DNA of 52,733 nucleotides from an uncultured Desulfosporosinus sp. (GCA_927405585.1 CAKMJS010000032.1:1-52733); one strand, 5' to 3'. Counted from the first letter of the stretch, positions 1 through 9,499 are shown. Notes: a model not told the origin generated them from the letters alone. Translations and numbers: made by a program.

Positions 1-1516
1 TTTTTGATTCATACAGGGGGTCAATGGCCCTCTGGTTGATACCGATCCAATAATGCCAATAGCTGGCCATGACATCCCAGTCTTCAAAATGGGTGGTTGC
101 GGGCAAGACGATATCAGACATCTCGACAGTTTTGTTGAAAAACGAGTCTACGGTAACGACAAATTCCATGGATGAGAACATTTTTTCAATGGCATGAGTG
201 TCAGGATCTTGAGCGGCAGGATTTCGGCACGCCAACCAGAGCATTTTTACTGGAGGGTCGCTTTGGGCGGAGACATCGTGGGCAAAATTATTCATGTTGA
301 TGGCGCGATCCCCTTCTTTTCCAGCTGGGCCAATAAACCCTTTAGACCCTTCTGGAGCGGAGTTGACCATAGCGTTATAGTTGAAACCCCAGGTTTCTAA
401 GTGACCGTAGTTAACGCCCCCACCGGATTTCCCGACATTGCCGGTCATAACTCCGAGCGCATCGATGATGCGTACGTTCTGACCGCCGTTCGTGTGACGT
501 TGCATGCCATAACCAACCCACATACTGGCAGGTTTTGCAGTGGCGTATTCGTGGGCAATTTCCATGATGATGTTTTTAGGCACACCCGTTTTTTCAGAAG
601 CCCAGTCTAAGGTAATGGATTTTTTGATATAGTCGACCCATTCATCGAACCCGATACTGTTGGCACGGGCATACTCCCAGTCGACTAAGTTATTATCGAT
701 GATATACCGCGCCATGCCCAAAGCGAGAGCACCATCCGTACTGGTGTTAACTTGAATGTAAAGATCGGCTTTTGAAGCGGTTGATGTTAAGATTGGATCG
801 ATCACCACGAGTTTGGCCCCTCGTTCCCGGGCCTTGTTAATGAAGGGGAAACTGTGAATCGCTGTCCAGGCGGCATTTTGTCCCCAGAGAATAATATACT
901 TTGCATTAACCATATCTTCGGGGTCGTTGCTATAAAGGGTACCAAAATCATAGGTTTGGGCATCAATGCCAGCGGGCCAGCAGGGTGTGCCGACGGCGCG
1001 AGTTGTGTAGCCGAGGCTTGACATAGTACCTTCTACGCCATAGTGAACAATACCAAAATTACCGGAATATTTATCTAGGCAGATCGGAAGTGTGGATCCG
1101 TAACGTTTTTTCAAATCTAGAATTTTCTTGGCAATCGTATCCATGGCTTCATCCCAGCTGATGCGGGTCCAGTTACCGGAACCACGAGGGGATTGCTTCA
1201 TGGGATATTTGATGCGATCCGGGCTATAGACTCGGCGCGGATATGCGTATCCCTTTAGGCAAAGTTTTCCGTTGGTATAGCCATGTTTAGGGTCTCCTTC
1301 AACCTTTTTGAGGATTCCGTCTTGCACATACGTAATCATGCCACACGTGTCGTAGCAGTTACGAGGACAGACATTTCGGAATGTTTTCATAGTCTCAGAG
1401 GGTTGATCCGCTGCAGAGGCAGAGGGAGAATTGGTTAACAAATTAAAGTTAAATAGGGTTAGACCAGAGACAGCAGCAGCTGTTCCCCCAAGGAATTTGC
1501 GTCGTGATAGTTTCAT
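1..1516 (-). CDS. Tat-exported molybdopterin oxidoreductase (DMSO reductase superfamily), C-terminus cut by window edge
   Basis: About 505 N-terminal residues are present; the gene runs off the left edge. The ATG at 1516 has a good ribosome site (GAAGGAGG). Residues 4-11 (SRRKFLGG) followed by a hydrophobic Ala-rich stretch form a Tat signal, so the folded, cofactor-loaded enzyme should act outside the membrane. The mature start carries CPRNCYDTC and a downstream LCLKG, giving the four cysteines of an N-terminal [4Fe-4S] cluster, then blocks typical of the bis-MGD fold (SWDEAM, AYP, GQNAAWT). A Cys in GTPCWPAG lies where this superfamily places its Mo ligand, suggesting Cys rather than Ser or Asp ligation. 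The chaperone gene lies 18 bp upstream on the same strand, so they form an operon; Fe-S and membrane partners would be outside the window. Substrate unknown. Confidence 0.93.
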   Translation of the reverse strand, partial: MKLSRRKFLGGTAAAVSGLTLFNFNLLTNSPSASAADQPSETMKTFRNVCPRNCYDTCGMITYVQDGILKKVEGDPKHGYTNGKLCLKGYAYPRRVYSPDRIKYPMKQSPRGSGNWTRISWDEAMDTIAKKILDLKKRYGSTLPICLDKYSGNFGIVHYGVEGTMSSLGYTTRAVGTPCWPAGIDAQTYDFGTLYSNDPEDMVNAKYIILWGQNAAWTAIHSFPFINKARERGAKLVVIDPILTSTASKADLYIQVNTSTDGALALGMARYIIDNNLVDWEYARANSIGFDEWVDYIKKSITLDWASEKTGVPKNIIMEIAHEYATAKPASMWVGYGMQRHTNGGQNVRIIDALGVMTGNVGKSGGGVNYGHLETWGFNYNAMVNSAPEGSKGFIGPAGKEGDRAINMNNFAHDVSAQSDPPVKMLWLACRNPAAQDPDTHAIEKMFSSMEFVVTVDSFFNKTVEMSDIVLPATTHFEDWDVMASYWHYWIGINQRAIDPLYESK

Positions 1517-1534
1517 AAAGAGCCTCCTTCGTGT

Positions 1535-2179
1535 TTAATGGGCATTAAGTGTTGTGAGTGTATCGAGAACTTCACTCACTGCAGAAAAGACAGGATGATG
1601 GGTTGACTGGCGAATCCTTTGGGCAAACACTCCTAACCAGAGGCTAGGGTGTTGTGTCCAAAATTGGCGGTATCGGGTCTTATAGTGTTGAATTTGAATA
1701 TCATTCTTGGCAACTTGTGATTCCATAATTCGATTTAGGAGATATGCTGCGAATTCAAGTTCAGTTGCTATGAAATCATCAGGTTCATGCCCTTGCCCTT
1801 CAGACTGTAAGTTTTCTTGCATGTAGATTTTGCGGACAGCTAATGTTTGTTTTCCCATCACTAAATGGTCGGGGGACAAATAAACAGATTCATAAGGGGG
1901 AGCCTCCGGTGTAGTTGGGCCAACGAAGAGGCGGTTAAACTCGTAGGTCATAAGAAGGTGCTCGTCACGTTCCCCTTTCGAGAAGTATGTCAAGGTTTCT
2001 ATGGCGAGAAGTAGCGTCTCAAGTTTATAGTGGTCGGCTATGGTCGAACACGATTTCGCAAGTGGGCTTAAAGTTTGGGGTAGTTTTTCTCCTCCATTTG
2101 CGAAGAGTAGGCTCAGCGCAAGTAGAAGGTCGCTATGAATTTTCAGAACTCGGGGAGGGCAGTCGTAAAATGTTGTCAA
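1535..2179 (-). CDS. TorD/DmsD-family redox enzyme maturation chaperone
   Basis: A 214-residue all-alpha protein, the usual TorD-family length. The family signature is clear: an LFVGPTTPEAPPYESVYL segment in the first half and HEPDDFIATELEF in the second. Proteins of this family bind the Tat signal of a molybdoenzyme and hold export back until the cofactor is inserted. The gene is directly upstream of the Tat-signal molybdoenzyme on the same strand (18 bp gap), so that enzyme is the likely client. Translation starts at TTG (2179) with a strong GAAAGGAG ribosome site; no better ATG is nearby. Confidence 0.9.
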   Translation of the reverse strand: MTTFYDCPPRVLKIHSDLLLALSLLFANGGEKLPQTLSPLAKSCSTIADHYKLETLLLAIETLTYFSKGERDEHLLMTYEFNRLFVGPTTPEAPPYESVYLSPDHLVMGKQTLAVRKIYMQENLQSEGQGHEPDDFIATELEFAAYLLNRIMESQVAKNDIQIQHYKTRYRQFWTQHPSLWLGVFAQRIRQSTHHPVFSAVSEVLDTLTTLNAH

Positions 2180-2308
2180 TAGGAGTTCTCCTTTCTTTCG
2201 AGATAAGGCAAATTCAAATTGTACTTAAATTCACTTTATGTCATATAGTTCGGCCTTCTCAGTTTTGTTCCTTTAGAAGAAAAAATGAAAAAAAGTGAGG
2301 TTCGTTGT

Positions 2309-2348
2309 AAAAAAAAACAAAAGCCCTTCTCTGCTAAGCGAGAAGGGC
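2309..2348 (-). terminator. Rho-independent terminator of the PucR-type regulator gene
   Basis: A perfect 9-bp stem (GCCCTTCTC at 2323-2331 with GAGAAGGGC at 2340-2348) with an 8-nt loop. Read on the minus strand it is followed by a long T run (the A-rich tract 2309-2322). It lies about 140 bp past the stop of the regulator at 2489 and ahead of the torD gene, separating the two minus-strand units. Confidence 0.85.
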
Positions 2349-2432
2349 ATGAAGACAAATTAAATAATTACTCAGGGGAGTTTTAACTTCCAATAAACGA
2401 TTAGCAGAACTTTCCAGGGCTAAATGCGCGAA

Positions 2433-2488
2433 GTTCGAACCTCGAACTTCGAACTTCGAACCTCGAACTTCGAACTTCGAACTTCGAC
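2433..2488. repeat. 7-bp tandem repeat, 8 units (CTTCGAA type)
   Basis: Eight uninterrupted heptamers: GTTCGAA, then CCTCGAA or CTTCGAA, ending CTTCGAC. The array ends exactly one base before the stop codon of the regulator at 2489. A related array sits at the 3' end of the gene ending at 47802, and both start after GCGAA. Confidence 0.95.
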
Positions 2489-4069
2489 TTAGTCAGGCCA
2501 TAACGATTTTAACCGACCGATCTTAAGCGCGAGAAATAAATTAACCTGGTTCTCTAGAGAGGATAAATCACGGCCTAGGATTTCTGAGGCTTTTTTAAGA
2601 CGGTAGCGGAGGGTATTCGGATGCAGATAAAGCTTTTCGCCCGCAGCATTTAGGTCTGTGTTGCACGCGAAATACGCCAATAAGGTTTCTTCGAGAGCTA
2701 GATTACTCTCCTTGTCAAATTTAAGTAGAGGACCGAGAACTTCAGAACGGTAATCTTCCAGTTCCTGACGATCTAACCGGTGTAATAATCGCATAATACC
2801 GAGGTCCTGAAAAGAGACTAAACGCAGGGGATTATTGAATAGTTGCCCTAATTCGAGCGCAGACCTTGCTTCTTGAAAGCTCCTGTGTAAATAGCGGGCA
2901 GAGTCGTACAAATTTCCAAGACCGTATTGGAACGGTTGTTTTCCGGGGATAGACTTGGTCTTCTTCATGATCGGCTCAAGAAGTTCGAAGGCTTTGCAAT
3001 GCCACTCTGATGGTGGAAGCATGTCTGGGAGTGGAATAAGGAAAACAACTTGACCATTACGTTCAAGGCAAATTGTTTTGGGGTGACGGTTATGCATAAT
3101 TGTTGTCATCTCAATAAATAATTCTTCGAAACGTTCCCGTTCTGCTGAATCGGGATCATAATCGGGTATTTCGCCAACTACAACAAAGTGAGGTTTAGCA
3201 AAATCCCATCCCCACAATTTGCCCCGTGAAATAATAATTTCAAGGGAATCGAAATTATTGTAAAGTAAGTCAAAGAGAAAGTCCCTATGGTGTTGACGTT
3301 CGCTTTCCTGAATGGACTGCGTTTTAACGAGTTCAAGTAAGATTAAAGTAGCAGTTTTATGGAGAAAGAATTGTTCAATACTTCCCATATCCGTGATATT
3401 GGCCGCGAGTCCCAAGAAGCCCAAGACTCCTTTTGGTCCTGAAAGCGGACACCAGATTAATGGAATAGTTTGGTAACCTTTCTCAGTCCATTGCCCAGTA
3501 TAGAGTGGAGCGGAGAGTGAGGACGTATCCGGAGGTAAGCTACGAATTTCTGGGGGTTTAAAGGAGATTGGAACGGTTGGAAGTGATTTTCCTCCAGCCC
3601 ATCCAAGAACTTGAAGTTGCTTATTCAGAAGGAAGATATCGCACCCGAAAATATCCAGTAAGCTATTTAGAAATGAAAATCCATCTCCGTTTGTCAAGTG
3701 TTCAGCGATCATCTGTGAATATCGCTCGCTTGCAGTGAGGATACGACCTAGTTCACGCTCCAACCAATCCGTTGCCTTTTCACAAAACAACGGCCAAGGA
3801 CAAGGATCTTTTTGTGCAAAAAATAAGGTACTCTTTTCATTTGAAATGACCAGAGTCAAAGAGATACTCCAGTTATCGGAAGGCTCTATAGTTATCATTT
3901 CACCAACAAAAGGTAAAGAGAAGGTTTTTATCCCTGTGAAGTAGAGCGTTCGAATGGACATTTGGGAGATACTTTGGGATAAGTCGTTCATGTCGCTAAG
4001 AGCCTGCAAGGATAAAGCATCTTGGAGTCGGCCGATTGTGATTGCTTGGGGTAGATTCAGGTAATCCAT
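2489..4069 (-). CDS. PucR/CdaR-family transcriptional regulator
   Basis: A 526-residue protein whose last 60 residues match the PucR C-terminal helix-turn-helix (LNAAGEKLYLHPNTLRYRLK, then LGRDL and LFLALKI). The middle (about 270-400) resembles the degenerate GGDEF-like region of CdaR/PucR regulators. The N-terminal 250 residues look like a sensory GAF/PucR-type region with no obvious cofactor motif. Members often activate purine, sugar-acid or amino-acid catabolism genes in response to a metabolite. The start ATG has GAGGTGG upstream. It is divergent from the sigma-54 activator at 4362 with about 290 bp between, so it may control either side; the target is not visible. Confidence 0.85.
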   Translation of the reverse strand: MDYLNLPQAITIGRLQDALSLQALSDMNDLSQSISQMSIRTLYFTGIKTFSLPFVGEMITIEPSDNWSISLTLVISNEKSTLFFAQKDPCPWPLFCEKATDWLERELGRILTASERYSQMIAEHLTNGDGFSFLNSLLDIFGCDIFLLNKQLQVLGWAGGKSLPTVPISFKPPEIRSLPPDTSSLSAPLYTGQWTEKGYQTIPLIWCPLSGPKGVLGFLGLAANITDMGSIEQFFLHKTATLILLELVKTQSIQESERQHHRDFLFDLLYNNFDSLEIIISRGKLWGWDFAKPHFVVVGEIPDYDPDSAERERFEELFIEMTTIMHNRHPKTICLERNGQVVFLIPLPDMLPPSEWHCKAFELLEPIMKKTKSIPGKQPFQYGLGNLYDSARYLHRSFQEARSALELGQLFNNPLRLVSFQDLGIMRLLHRLDRQELEDYRSEVLGPLLKFDKESNLALEETLLAYFACNTDLNAAGEKLYLHPNTLRYRLKKASEILGRDLSSLENQVNLFLALKIGRLKSLWPD

Positions 4070-4114
4070 AATACCACCTCGTCAGAATGTATAGGTTCAG
4101 ATTTGGACAAACAT

Positions 4115-4134
4115 GTTATATACTTGAGTATAAC
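4115..4134. promoter_or_regulatory. Small inverted repeat in a divergent promoter region
   Basis: GTTATA and TATAAC arms separated by 8 bp, 46 bp upstream of the PucR-type gene and 230 bp upstream of the sigma-54 activator gene. It could be an operator for the PucR-type regulator, but it is AT-rich and may be chance. Confidence 0.3.
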
Positions 4135-4361
4135 AAATTTTCACAAGATTGAAGCATTCAGATAATATTTTTCAAGATCAAAGAGGTGTACTCGTTTAAC
4201 TGAAATTGGACATCGAAACGGAGTATGGAGTACCACTTTCGCTTGAAGTGGGAGTCTCACTATTGGATAAAGTTTTGCAATTAATTAAACAGATTAGGGT
4301 TTACTTAAGCAGGGCGCTGCTCTAAGGGGAGCACGATGGTTGGATGGGAGGAGAAATAGTC

Positions 4362-6095
4362 ATGAAGTCAACTCCAGAGATAAAACTTGATCAGGTTTTT
4401 CAGGCGGTTAACGCTGGCATTATTGTGATTGATAGTCAGGATGCTGTCCGTTATTGTAACCCAGTTGCCGCTATCCTTATAGGGTTAGACTTGAAAGACA
4501 TTCTCGGCAAGAAAATTATTGATGTCATTCCGAATACTAAACTCAACAGGGTAGTAAGGGATGGAGAGGCCAACTCTGATCAATTATTCATTGGGGAACA
4601 GATGCTTATAACGAGCCGATCACCTATAAACCTAGATGGAGTAACAGTAGGTGCAGTTGCAGTTTTCCAAGATGGTAGTCAGTTACAAAGTCTATTGTCC
4701 CGTTTGGACACAACGCAAAATAGCCTTACAAGCTTGGAGAGCATTTTTGAACAGGCCTATGACGGCGTTATGGTCGTAGACTCTAAAGGTATCATAACTC
4801 GACTGACCAAAAGCTACTGTCGGTTCCTTAATATTGAACAAAAAGATGCGATTGGGCAATATTGTACGGATGTTCTACCCAACAGTCGCATGCATATTGT
4901 AGTGCAGACCGGAGAGGCGGAAATCGGAGAGGTCATGGACATTAATGGTAAAGAAGCCATGGTGATGCGTCTTCCTCTGAGAGAAGAGGGGAAAATTATC
5001 GGTGCCGTGGGTAAGGTAATGTTTCGAGATGTTCGGGACCTTCGCACCTTGGCAGAGAAGTTGGATTTATTGGAAAACAAGCTGAAATTTTATGAGAAAG
5101 AATTAAAACACTATCAGAAATTCCGCTATACCTTTAGTAATATTGTTGGCCAAAGCCCTGCTATTCTTCGGACCAAAGATTTGGCGGAGAAGGCGGCTCA
5201 AGGTAAGTCAACCGTACTATTGCGAGGAGAGAGTGGGACAGGTAAGGAGCTCTTTGCGCATGCCATTCATGCTGCAAGCACGCGACATGACCAGCCCTTT
5301 GTGCGGGTGAATTGTGGTGCAATCCCGACGGAGCTTTTGGAGGCAGAACTTTTTGGCTATGAGGAAGGGGCCTTTACCGGAGCTAAAAAAGGAGGTAAAC
5401 CGGGGAAATTTGAATTGGCTCATCGAGGGACCATTTTTTTAGACGAGATTGGTGACCTCCCGGTCGCTATGCAAGCCAAAGTATTACGGATCTTACAAGA
5501 AAAAGAAGTCGAACGAGTTGGTAGTAATCGGTTACAGCAACTAGACATAAGGGTCATCGCAGCCACTCATCGGAATTTGGAAAAAATGATCAGGGAAGGG
5601 GAATTTCGTCGCGATCTTTATTATCGACTCAATGTATTTACGGTGACGATACCGCCTTTACGAGAGAGGGAGGGGGATGTTTTACTTTTGTGCGAACATC
5701 TCTTGACGAAATTCCAACGAGAACTGGGATTATCTTTAAGAGAGCTCGATCGTTGGGTTGTTGAACTGTTTAAGCTTTACGCTTGGCCCGGAAACGTTCG
5801 TGAACTCCAAAATGCGCTTGAAAGAGCGATCAATGTGGCGGAAGGGGGCATTATTCTGCTAAAAGATCTCCCTTTATATCTTCAAGATTTAGAGGGAAGG
5901 AGAGGAAGCACGGCCTTGCAACCGTTAGCATTAGAACTGGCGGAGGCAGAGCGTAAAGCCATACTTAAGGCCCTTAAGACAACGGGTGGAAATAAAACAA
6001 ACGCCTCAGAACTTCTAGGAATCCATCGGACCAACCTTTACCGGAAAATGGAGAAATACGGTTTAGCAGGAGCTGACAGAGAAGGGCTAGTGTAG
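4362..6095 (+). CDS. Sigma-54-dependent activator, PAS-PAS-AAA+-Fis
   Basis: About 577 residues. Two PAS-type sensor modules occupy roughly 8-105 and 125-230, a short coiled coil follows, and then the sigma-54 interaction AAA+ domain: Walker A GESGTGKE near 289, the GAFTGA loop near 340 that contacts sigma-54, and Walker B FLDEIGDLP. A Fis-type helix-turn-helix (NASELLGIHRTNLYRKME) ends the protein. There is no receiver domain, so the signal is sensed directly or by the PAS modules. An in-frame ATG at 4344 exists, but the GGGAGGAG ribosome site lies between it and ATG 4362, so 4362 is the better start. The only clear -24/-12 promoter in the window lies about 175 bp after this gene, making the CoA-transferase operon the likely target. 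Confidence 0.93.
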   Translation: MKSTPEIKLDQVFQAVNAGIIVIDSQDAVRYCNPVAAILIGLDLKDILGKKIIDVIPNTKLNRVVRDGEANSDQLFIGEQMLITSRSPINLDGVTVGAVAVFQDGSQLQSLLSRLDTTQNSLTSLESIFEQAYDGVMVVDSKGIITRLTKSYCRFLNIEQKDAIGQYCTDVLPNSRMHIVVQTGEAEIGEVMDINGKEAMVMRLPLREEGKIIGAVGKVMFRDVRDLRTLAEKLDLLENKLKFYEKELKHYQKFRYTFSNIVGQSPAILRTKDLAEKAAQGKSTVLLRGESGTGKELFAHAIHAASTRHDQPFVRVNCGAIPTELLEAELFGYEEGAFTGAKKGGKPGKFELAHRGTIFLDEIGDLPVAMQAKVLRILQEKEVERVGSNRLQQLDIRVIAATHRNLEKMIREGEFRRDLYYRLNVFTVTIPPLREREGDVLLLCEHLLTKFQRELGLSLRELDRWVVELFKLYAWPGNVRELQNALERAINVAEGGIILLKDLPLYLQDLEGRRGSTALQPLALELAEAERKAILKALKTTGGNKTNASELLGIHRTNLYRKMEKYGLAGADREGLV

Positions 6096-6161
6096 CGATA
6101 TAGCGACACGTTGCAAAGTAGCTACACTCATGCTGGGATGAGATATAGGAGGGCTTTCACG

Positions 6162-6213
6162 TTCTACATCCTGTTTTGTGTAGCTATTGCGCTACACAAA
6201 ACAGGATGTAGAA
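6162..6213. promoter_or_regulatory. 23-bp perfect inverted repeat, candidate activator-binding site
   Basis: Arms at 6162-6184 and 6191-6213 pair without mismatch around a 6-nt centre; the core reads GTGTAGC-TATTGC-GCTACAC. Its centre lies about 85-110 bp before the -24/-12 promoter, the usual distance for an enhancer-type site of sigma-54 activators. A partial sequence (GTAGCTACAC) occurs at 6119-6127. It could instead be part of the 3' end of the upstream transcript. Confidence 0.5.
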
Positions 6214-6233
6214 TAATATTAGTTATTAGCAAC

Positions 6234-6264
6234 CCCCTGAAGAATAAGGACTTCAGGGGTTTTT
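6234..6264 (+). terminator. Rho-independent terminator of the sigma-54 activator gene
   Basis: CCCCTGAAG pairs with CTTCAGGGG across an 8-nt loop and is followed by TTTTT. It closes the activator transcript just before the sigma-54 promoter. Confidence 0.88.
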
Positions 6265-6270
6265 CTGTAC

Positions 6271-6288
6271 TTGGCATGAATCTTGCTT
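6271..6288 (+). promoter_or_regulatory. Sigma-54 (-24/-12) promoter
   Basis: TTGGCATGAATCTTGCTT carries TGGCAT, a 5-bp spacer and TTGCTT, a near-perfect match to TGGCAC-N5-TTGCW. It lies about 115 bp before the CoA-transferase start and downstream of an activator gene of the matching class. Confidence 0.88.
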
Positions 6289-6401
6289 AATAGTAAGTTG
6301 TGAGTAAATTATAGTATATTTAGACTCTTCTGTTAATAACACGTGAAGGCAGTGCCTAAGAGTCAACAATTACTGGAGATGGTAAGACAGGAGGGTGAGA
6401 A

Positions 6402-7952
6402 ATGAAGAAGGCAGTCTTGACAGCAGATGAAGCGATCGCCTTGATTAAAGACGGAAGTATGGTCGCCATTGATGGTTTTGTAAGCATTGGACACCCGGAA
6501 GAATTGACGACTGCTTTAGAAAAGAGATTTCTGGAGACGGGTACACCGAGGAATTTATCCTTGGTTTATGCGGCAGGGCAGGGAGATGCCAAGGATCGCG
6601 GCATGAATCATTTGGCGCATGAAGGTCTGATCAAACGAGTCGTGGGTGGACATTGGAATCTGGCACCTAAGCTTGGGAAGATGGCTGTGGAAAACAAAAT
6701 TGAAGCTTACAATCTTCCTCAAGGAGTAATTACCCATCTCTTCCGAGATATTGCTGCCGGTAAGCCAGGTACCTTAACCCATATTGGTCTGGAGACTTTT
6801 GTCGATCCTCGCAATGGCGGAGGTAAGCTTAATCAGATTACTCAGGAGGATTTAGTTGAGCTTACGAGTTTTCGAGGGAAGGAGTATCTCCTCTATCATG
6901 CCTTTCCGATTGACGTAGCCTTTCTACGTGGAACATCGGCGGATGAATTCGGAAATATCTCGTTTGAACGTGAAGCCCTCACCCTAGAAGGTCTCTCCAT
7001 TGCTCAAGCAGTTAGAAATAGTGGGGGAATTGTGATAGTGCAGGTGGAGCGTATGGTTCAAGGGGGAAGTATCAAGGCCAGAGATGTTAAAATTCCTGGG
7101 ATATTAGTGGATGCGATTGTAATCGCAAGCCGGCCAGAATTTCATATGATGTCCTTTAGCGAGCACTATAACCCCGCTTACAGTGGAGAACTAAGAATCC
7201 CCTTCACCGAGCTCAAGGCAATTCCTCTCGATGAACGAAAGATATTGGCCAGACGAGCTTTCTTGGAAGTCACTCCAGAAGCGATTGTTAATTTAGGAAT
7301 TGGAGTGCCTGAAGGAGTCGCGTCCGTTGCCGCGGAAGAAGGAGTTTTAGACCAATTTGTTCTGACGGTGGAATCGGGTCCGATTGGAGGAGTACCTGTC
7401 GGAGGGCAAGGCTTTGGGGCGAGTTTTAATCCGGACTGTGTCGTAGATCAGCCGTATCAGTTTGATTTTTATGATGGCGGGGGTTTGGATATCACGGTGT
7501 TAGGAATGGCTCAGTTGGATAGACAGGGTAATGTCAATGTAAGCAGGTTTGGTACACGTATTGCCGGAGCAGGCGGCTTTATCAATATTTCGCAAACCGC
7601 TAAAAAAGTAATTTTTTGTGGATCCTTTACTGCCAACGGATTAAAAGTCAAAGTTGAGGATGGTAAGCTCATCATCCTACAAGAGGGCGAGATTTCTAAG
7701 CTGATCCAAGACGTCGAGCATATCACGTTCAGTGGTAACTATGCCCGCAAGAAAGGGCAGAAGGTGTTGTATGTCACTGAAAGAGCTGTTTTCTCCTTAG
7801 GAGAACAAGGTCTTGTACTTGAAGAAATAGCGCCGGGCATCGATCTGCAAAAACACATCTTAGATCTGATGGAGTTTACCCCCATCATCTCGGAATCGCT
7901 GAAAATCATGAATCCCAAACTGTTTTATCCACAACTCATGAATGAGCGATAA
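6402..7952 (+). CDS. Propionate-CoA-transferase-type (class I) acyl-CoA:acetate CoA-transferase
   Basis: A 516-residue fused alpha-beta class I CoA-transferase, the length of the Pct/YdiF group. The glutamate that forms the glutamyl-CoA thioester is E324 in TVESGPIGG, which is, as I recall, the same number as in Clostridium propionicum Pct; GIGVPEG and GQGFG oxyanion-loop motifs surround it. The enzyme moves CoA from acetyl- or propionyl-CoA to a short-chain acid such as lactate, 3-hydroxybutyrate or acetoacetate. GGAGGG precedes the ATG. It is first in a sigma-54-driven set with a GntP permease, a dehydrogenase and a thiolase, suggesting its job is to activate the imported hydroxy or keto acid. 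Exact acid unknown. Confidence 0.9.
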   Translation: MKKAVLTADEAIALIKDGSMVAIDGFVSIGHPEELTTALEKRFLETGTPRNLSLVYAAGQGDAKDRGMNHLAHEGLIKRVVGGHWNLAPKLGKMAVENKIEAYNLPQGVITHLFRDIAAGKPGTLTHIGLETFVDPRNGGGKLNQITQEDLVELTSFRGKEYLLYHAFPIDVAFLRGTSADEFGNISFEREALTLEGLSIAQAVRNSGGIVIVQVERMVQGGSIKARDVKIPGILVDAIVIASRPEFHMMSFSEHYNPAYSGELRIPFTELKAIPLDERKILARRAFLEVTPEAIVNLGIGVPEGVASVAAEEGVLDQFVLTVESGPIGGVPVGGQGFGASFNPDCVVDQPYQFDFYDGGGLDITVLGMAQLDRQGNVNVSRFGTRIAGAGGFINISQTAKKVIFCGSFTANGLKVKVEDGKLIILQEGEISKLIQDVEHITFSGNYARKKGQKVLYVTERAVFSLGEQGLVLEEIAPGIDLQKHILDLMEFTPIISESLKIMNPKLFYPQLMNER

Positions 7953-8050
7953 TCACAATGATGAGCTGAAGGGGGGTGATGAAAACTAATATTAGTTTTC
8001 TAATGATGAAATGTGAGTAGCGAACATAATTAAATTGGAGGTGCATTTTA

Positions 8051-9448
8051 TTGGCGGTTCTTGGAATTATCTTGAGTTTGGTTTTGTTAATGTATATGGC
8101 CTATCGCGGGTTTTCTGTTATCTTTTTTGCGCCAGTCTTTGCTCTATTGGCAGCAGTATTCTCTGGCATGGCTTTAATGCCCACCTATACTGAAGTATTT
8201 CTCCCAAATATGGCGAATTACATTAAGATCTACTTCCCATTTTTCTTGCTTGGAGCCGTTTTCGGTAAAGTAATGGAAGAATCCGGAGCAGCTGAGTCAA
8301 TTGCTAAAGCAATTGTGAGTAAAGTTGGAGCTAAGCAGGCTATTTTGGCGGTTGTCTTATCAGCGGCGATTCTCACGTATGGAGGGGTTAGCCTTTTTGT
8401 GGTCGCCTTCGCTGTTTATCCCTTTGGTGCTTCTATGTTTAGAGAAGCAGATATCCCGAAACGACTGCTACCGGGAACGATTGCTTTAGGTGCCTTTACG
8501 TTCACCATGACAGCGATACCCGGTACCCCACAGATTCAAAATGCGATTCCCATGAAGTTTTTCAATACGGATTTGTATGCTGCGCCCGTGTTTGGTACAC
8601 TCGCCGCACTAATGATTTTTGGAGGCGGTATGTACTGGTTGGAATATCGTAAAAGGAAAGCACAAGCTGCAGGGGAAGGATATGGCCAGCATACCCTGCA
8701 GGAACCTGATACAGTTGAAGGCAGACACCTGCCTAGCCCCTATCTAGCGTTACTGCCTTTGCTTTCTGTCTTAGTGGTCACACTTATATTGCAAAAATTT
8801 GTTTTTCCAACATGGGATATAGCCAGTTGGGTAACTCAAGCTCCGTATAATATTGCTAAAACTGGAATAGTCGGAACCATGAATAATTGGGCCTTAATCA
8901 TTGCTCTCGTCGTAGGGATAACAATCGCCGTCCTTATCAATCCTAGAACCATGAAAGGAAATCTCGCCAAAGCGATCAATGCCGGAGCAATCGGCTCCTT
9001 GCTAGCTGTGATGAATACTGCTTCCGAAGTTGGCTATGGTAATGTTATCAAAACTCTGCCAGGGTTTAAATCAATTGCTAATTTCTTATTAGGCATAGGT
9101 CAAGGCGGCAGTCCACTTCCATCTGAAGCAGTCACAGTTAACGTCTTGGCTGGTATTACAGGTTCTGCCTCAGGTGGTATGAGTATTGCTCTAGATACCT
9201 TTGGAAAACAATATTTAGAATGGGCGACTAGGGTCAATATTAGTCCCGAGCTGTTGCACAGAGTTGCGAGTGTATCCTCGGGCGGGATGGATACTATGCC
9301 TCATAATGGTGCAGTCATCACCTTGTTGGGTATCGTTGGCCTCACGCATAAGGACTCTTATAAGGACATTTTCGTCACGTCACTGCTTATTCCAGTCGTT
9401 AGTTGCTTCATCCTTATATTCCTACAAGGCATCATAGGTTTCGTTTAA
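8051..9448 (+). CDS. GntP-family permease, likely short hydroxy-acid importer
   Basis: A 465-residue polytopic membrane protein with about 12 hydrophobic segments. It shows the GntP-family layout, including the AIPGTPQIQNAIP loop and an SGGMDTMPHNGA segment near the C-terminus. The family carries gluconate, and many members in butyrate or hydroxybutyrate clusters carry D-3-hydroxybutyrate or similar acids by proton symport. It starts at TTG (8051) with GGAGGT seven bases upstream. It lies 98 bp after the CoA-transferase and before a dehydrogenase and thiolase, so a 3-hydroxy acid is the favoured cargo; this is inferred from context. Confidence 0.85.
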   Translation: MAVLGIILSLVLLMYMAYRGFSVIFFAPVFALLAAVFSGMALMPTYTEVFLPNMANYIKIYFPFFLLGAVFGKVMEESGAAESIAKAIVSKVGAKQAILAVVLSAAILTYGGVSLFVVAFAVYPFGASMFREADIPKRLLPGTIALGAFTFTMTAIPGTPQIQNAIPMKFFNTDLYAAPVFGTLAALMIFGGGMYWLEYRKRKAQAAGEGYGQHTLQEPDTVEGRHLPSPYLALLPLLSVLVVTLILQKFVFPTWDIASWVTQAPYNIAKTGIVGTMNNWALIIALVVGITIAVLINPRTMKGNLAKAINAGAIGSLLAVMNTASEVGYGNVIKTLPGFKSIANFLLGIGQGGSPLPSEAVTVNVLAGITGSASGGMSIALDTFGKQYLEWATRVNISPELLHRVASVSSGGMDTMPHNGAVITLLGIVGLTHKDSYKDIFVTSLLIPVVSCFILIFLQGIIGFV

Positions 9449-9499
9449 ATATTGAGGGAATCGTTTAAAATTAAAGTTAAAAACGCTTTGAAACACACC

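Noticed and set aside
194-610. Two plus-strand frames opposite the molybdoenzyme
   Set aside because: They are antisense to a well-supported gene, without ribosome sites or family likeness.
1987-2298. Plus-strand frame across the torD start
   Set aside because: Shadow of torD plus AT-rich promoter DNA.
2180-2320. FNR/CRP-type site upstream of torD
   Set aside because: The AT-rich stretches only resemble a half-site; no clear palindrome.
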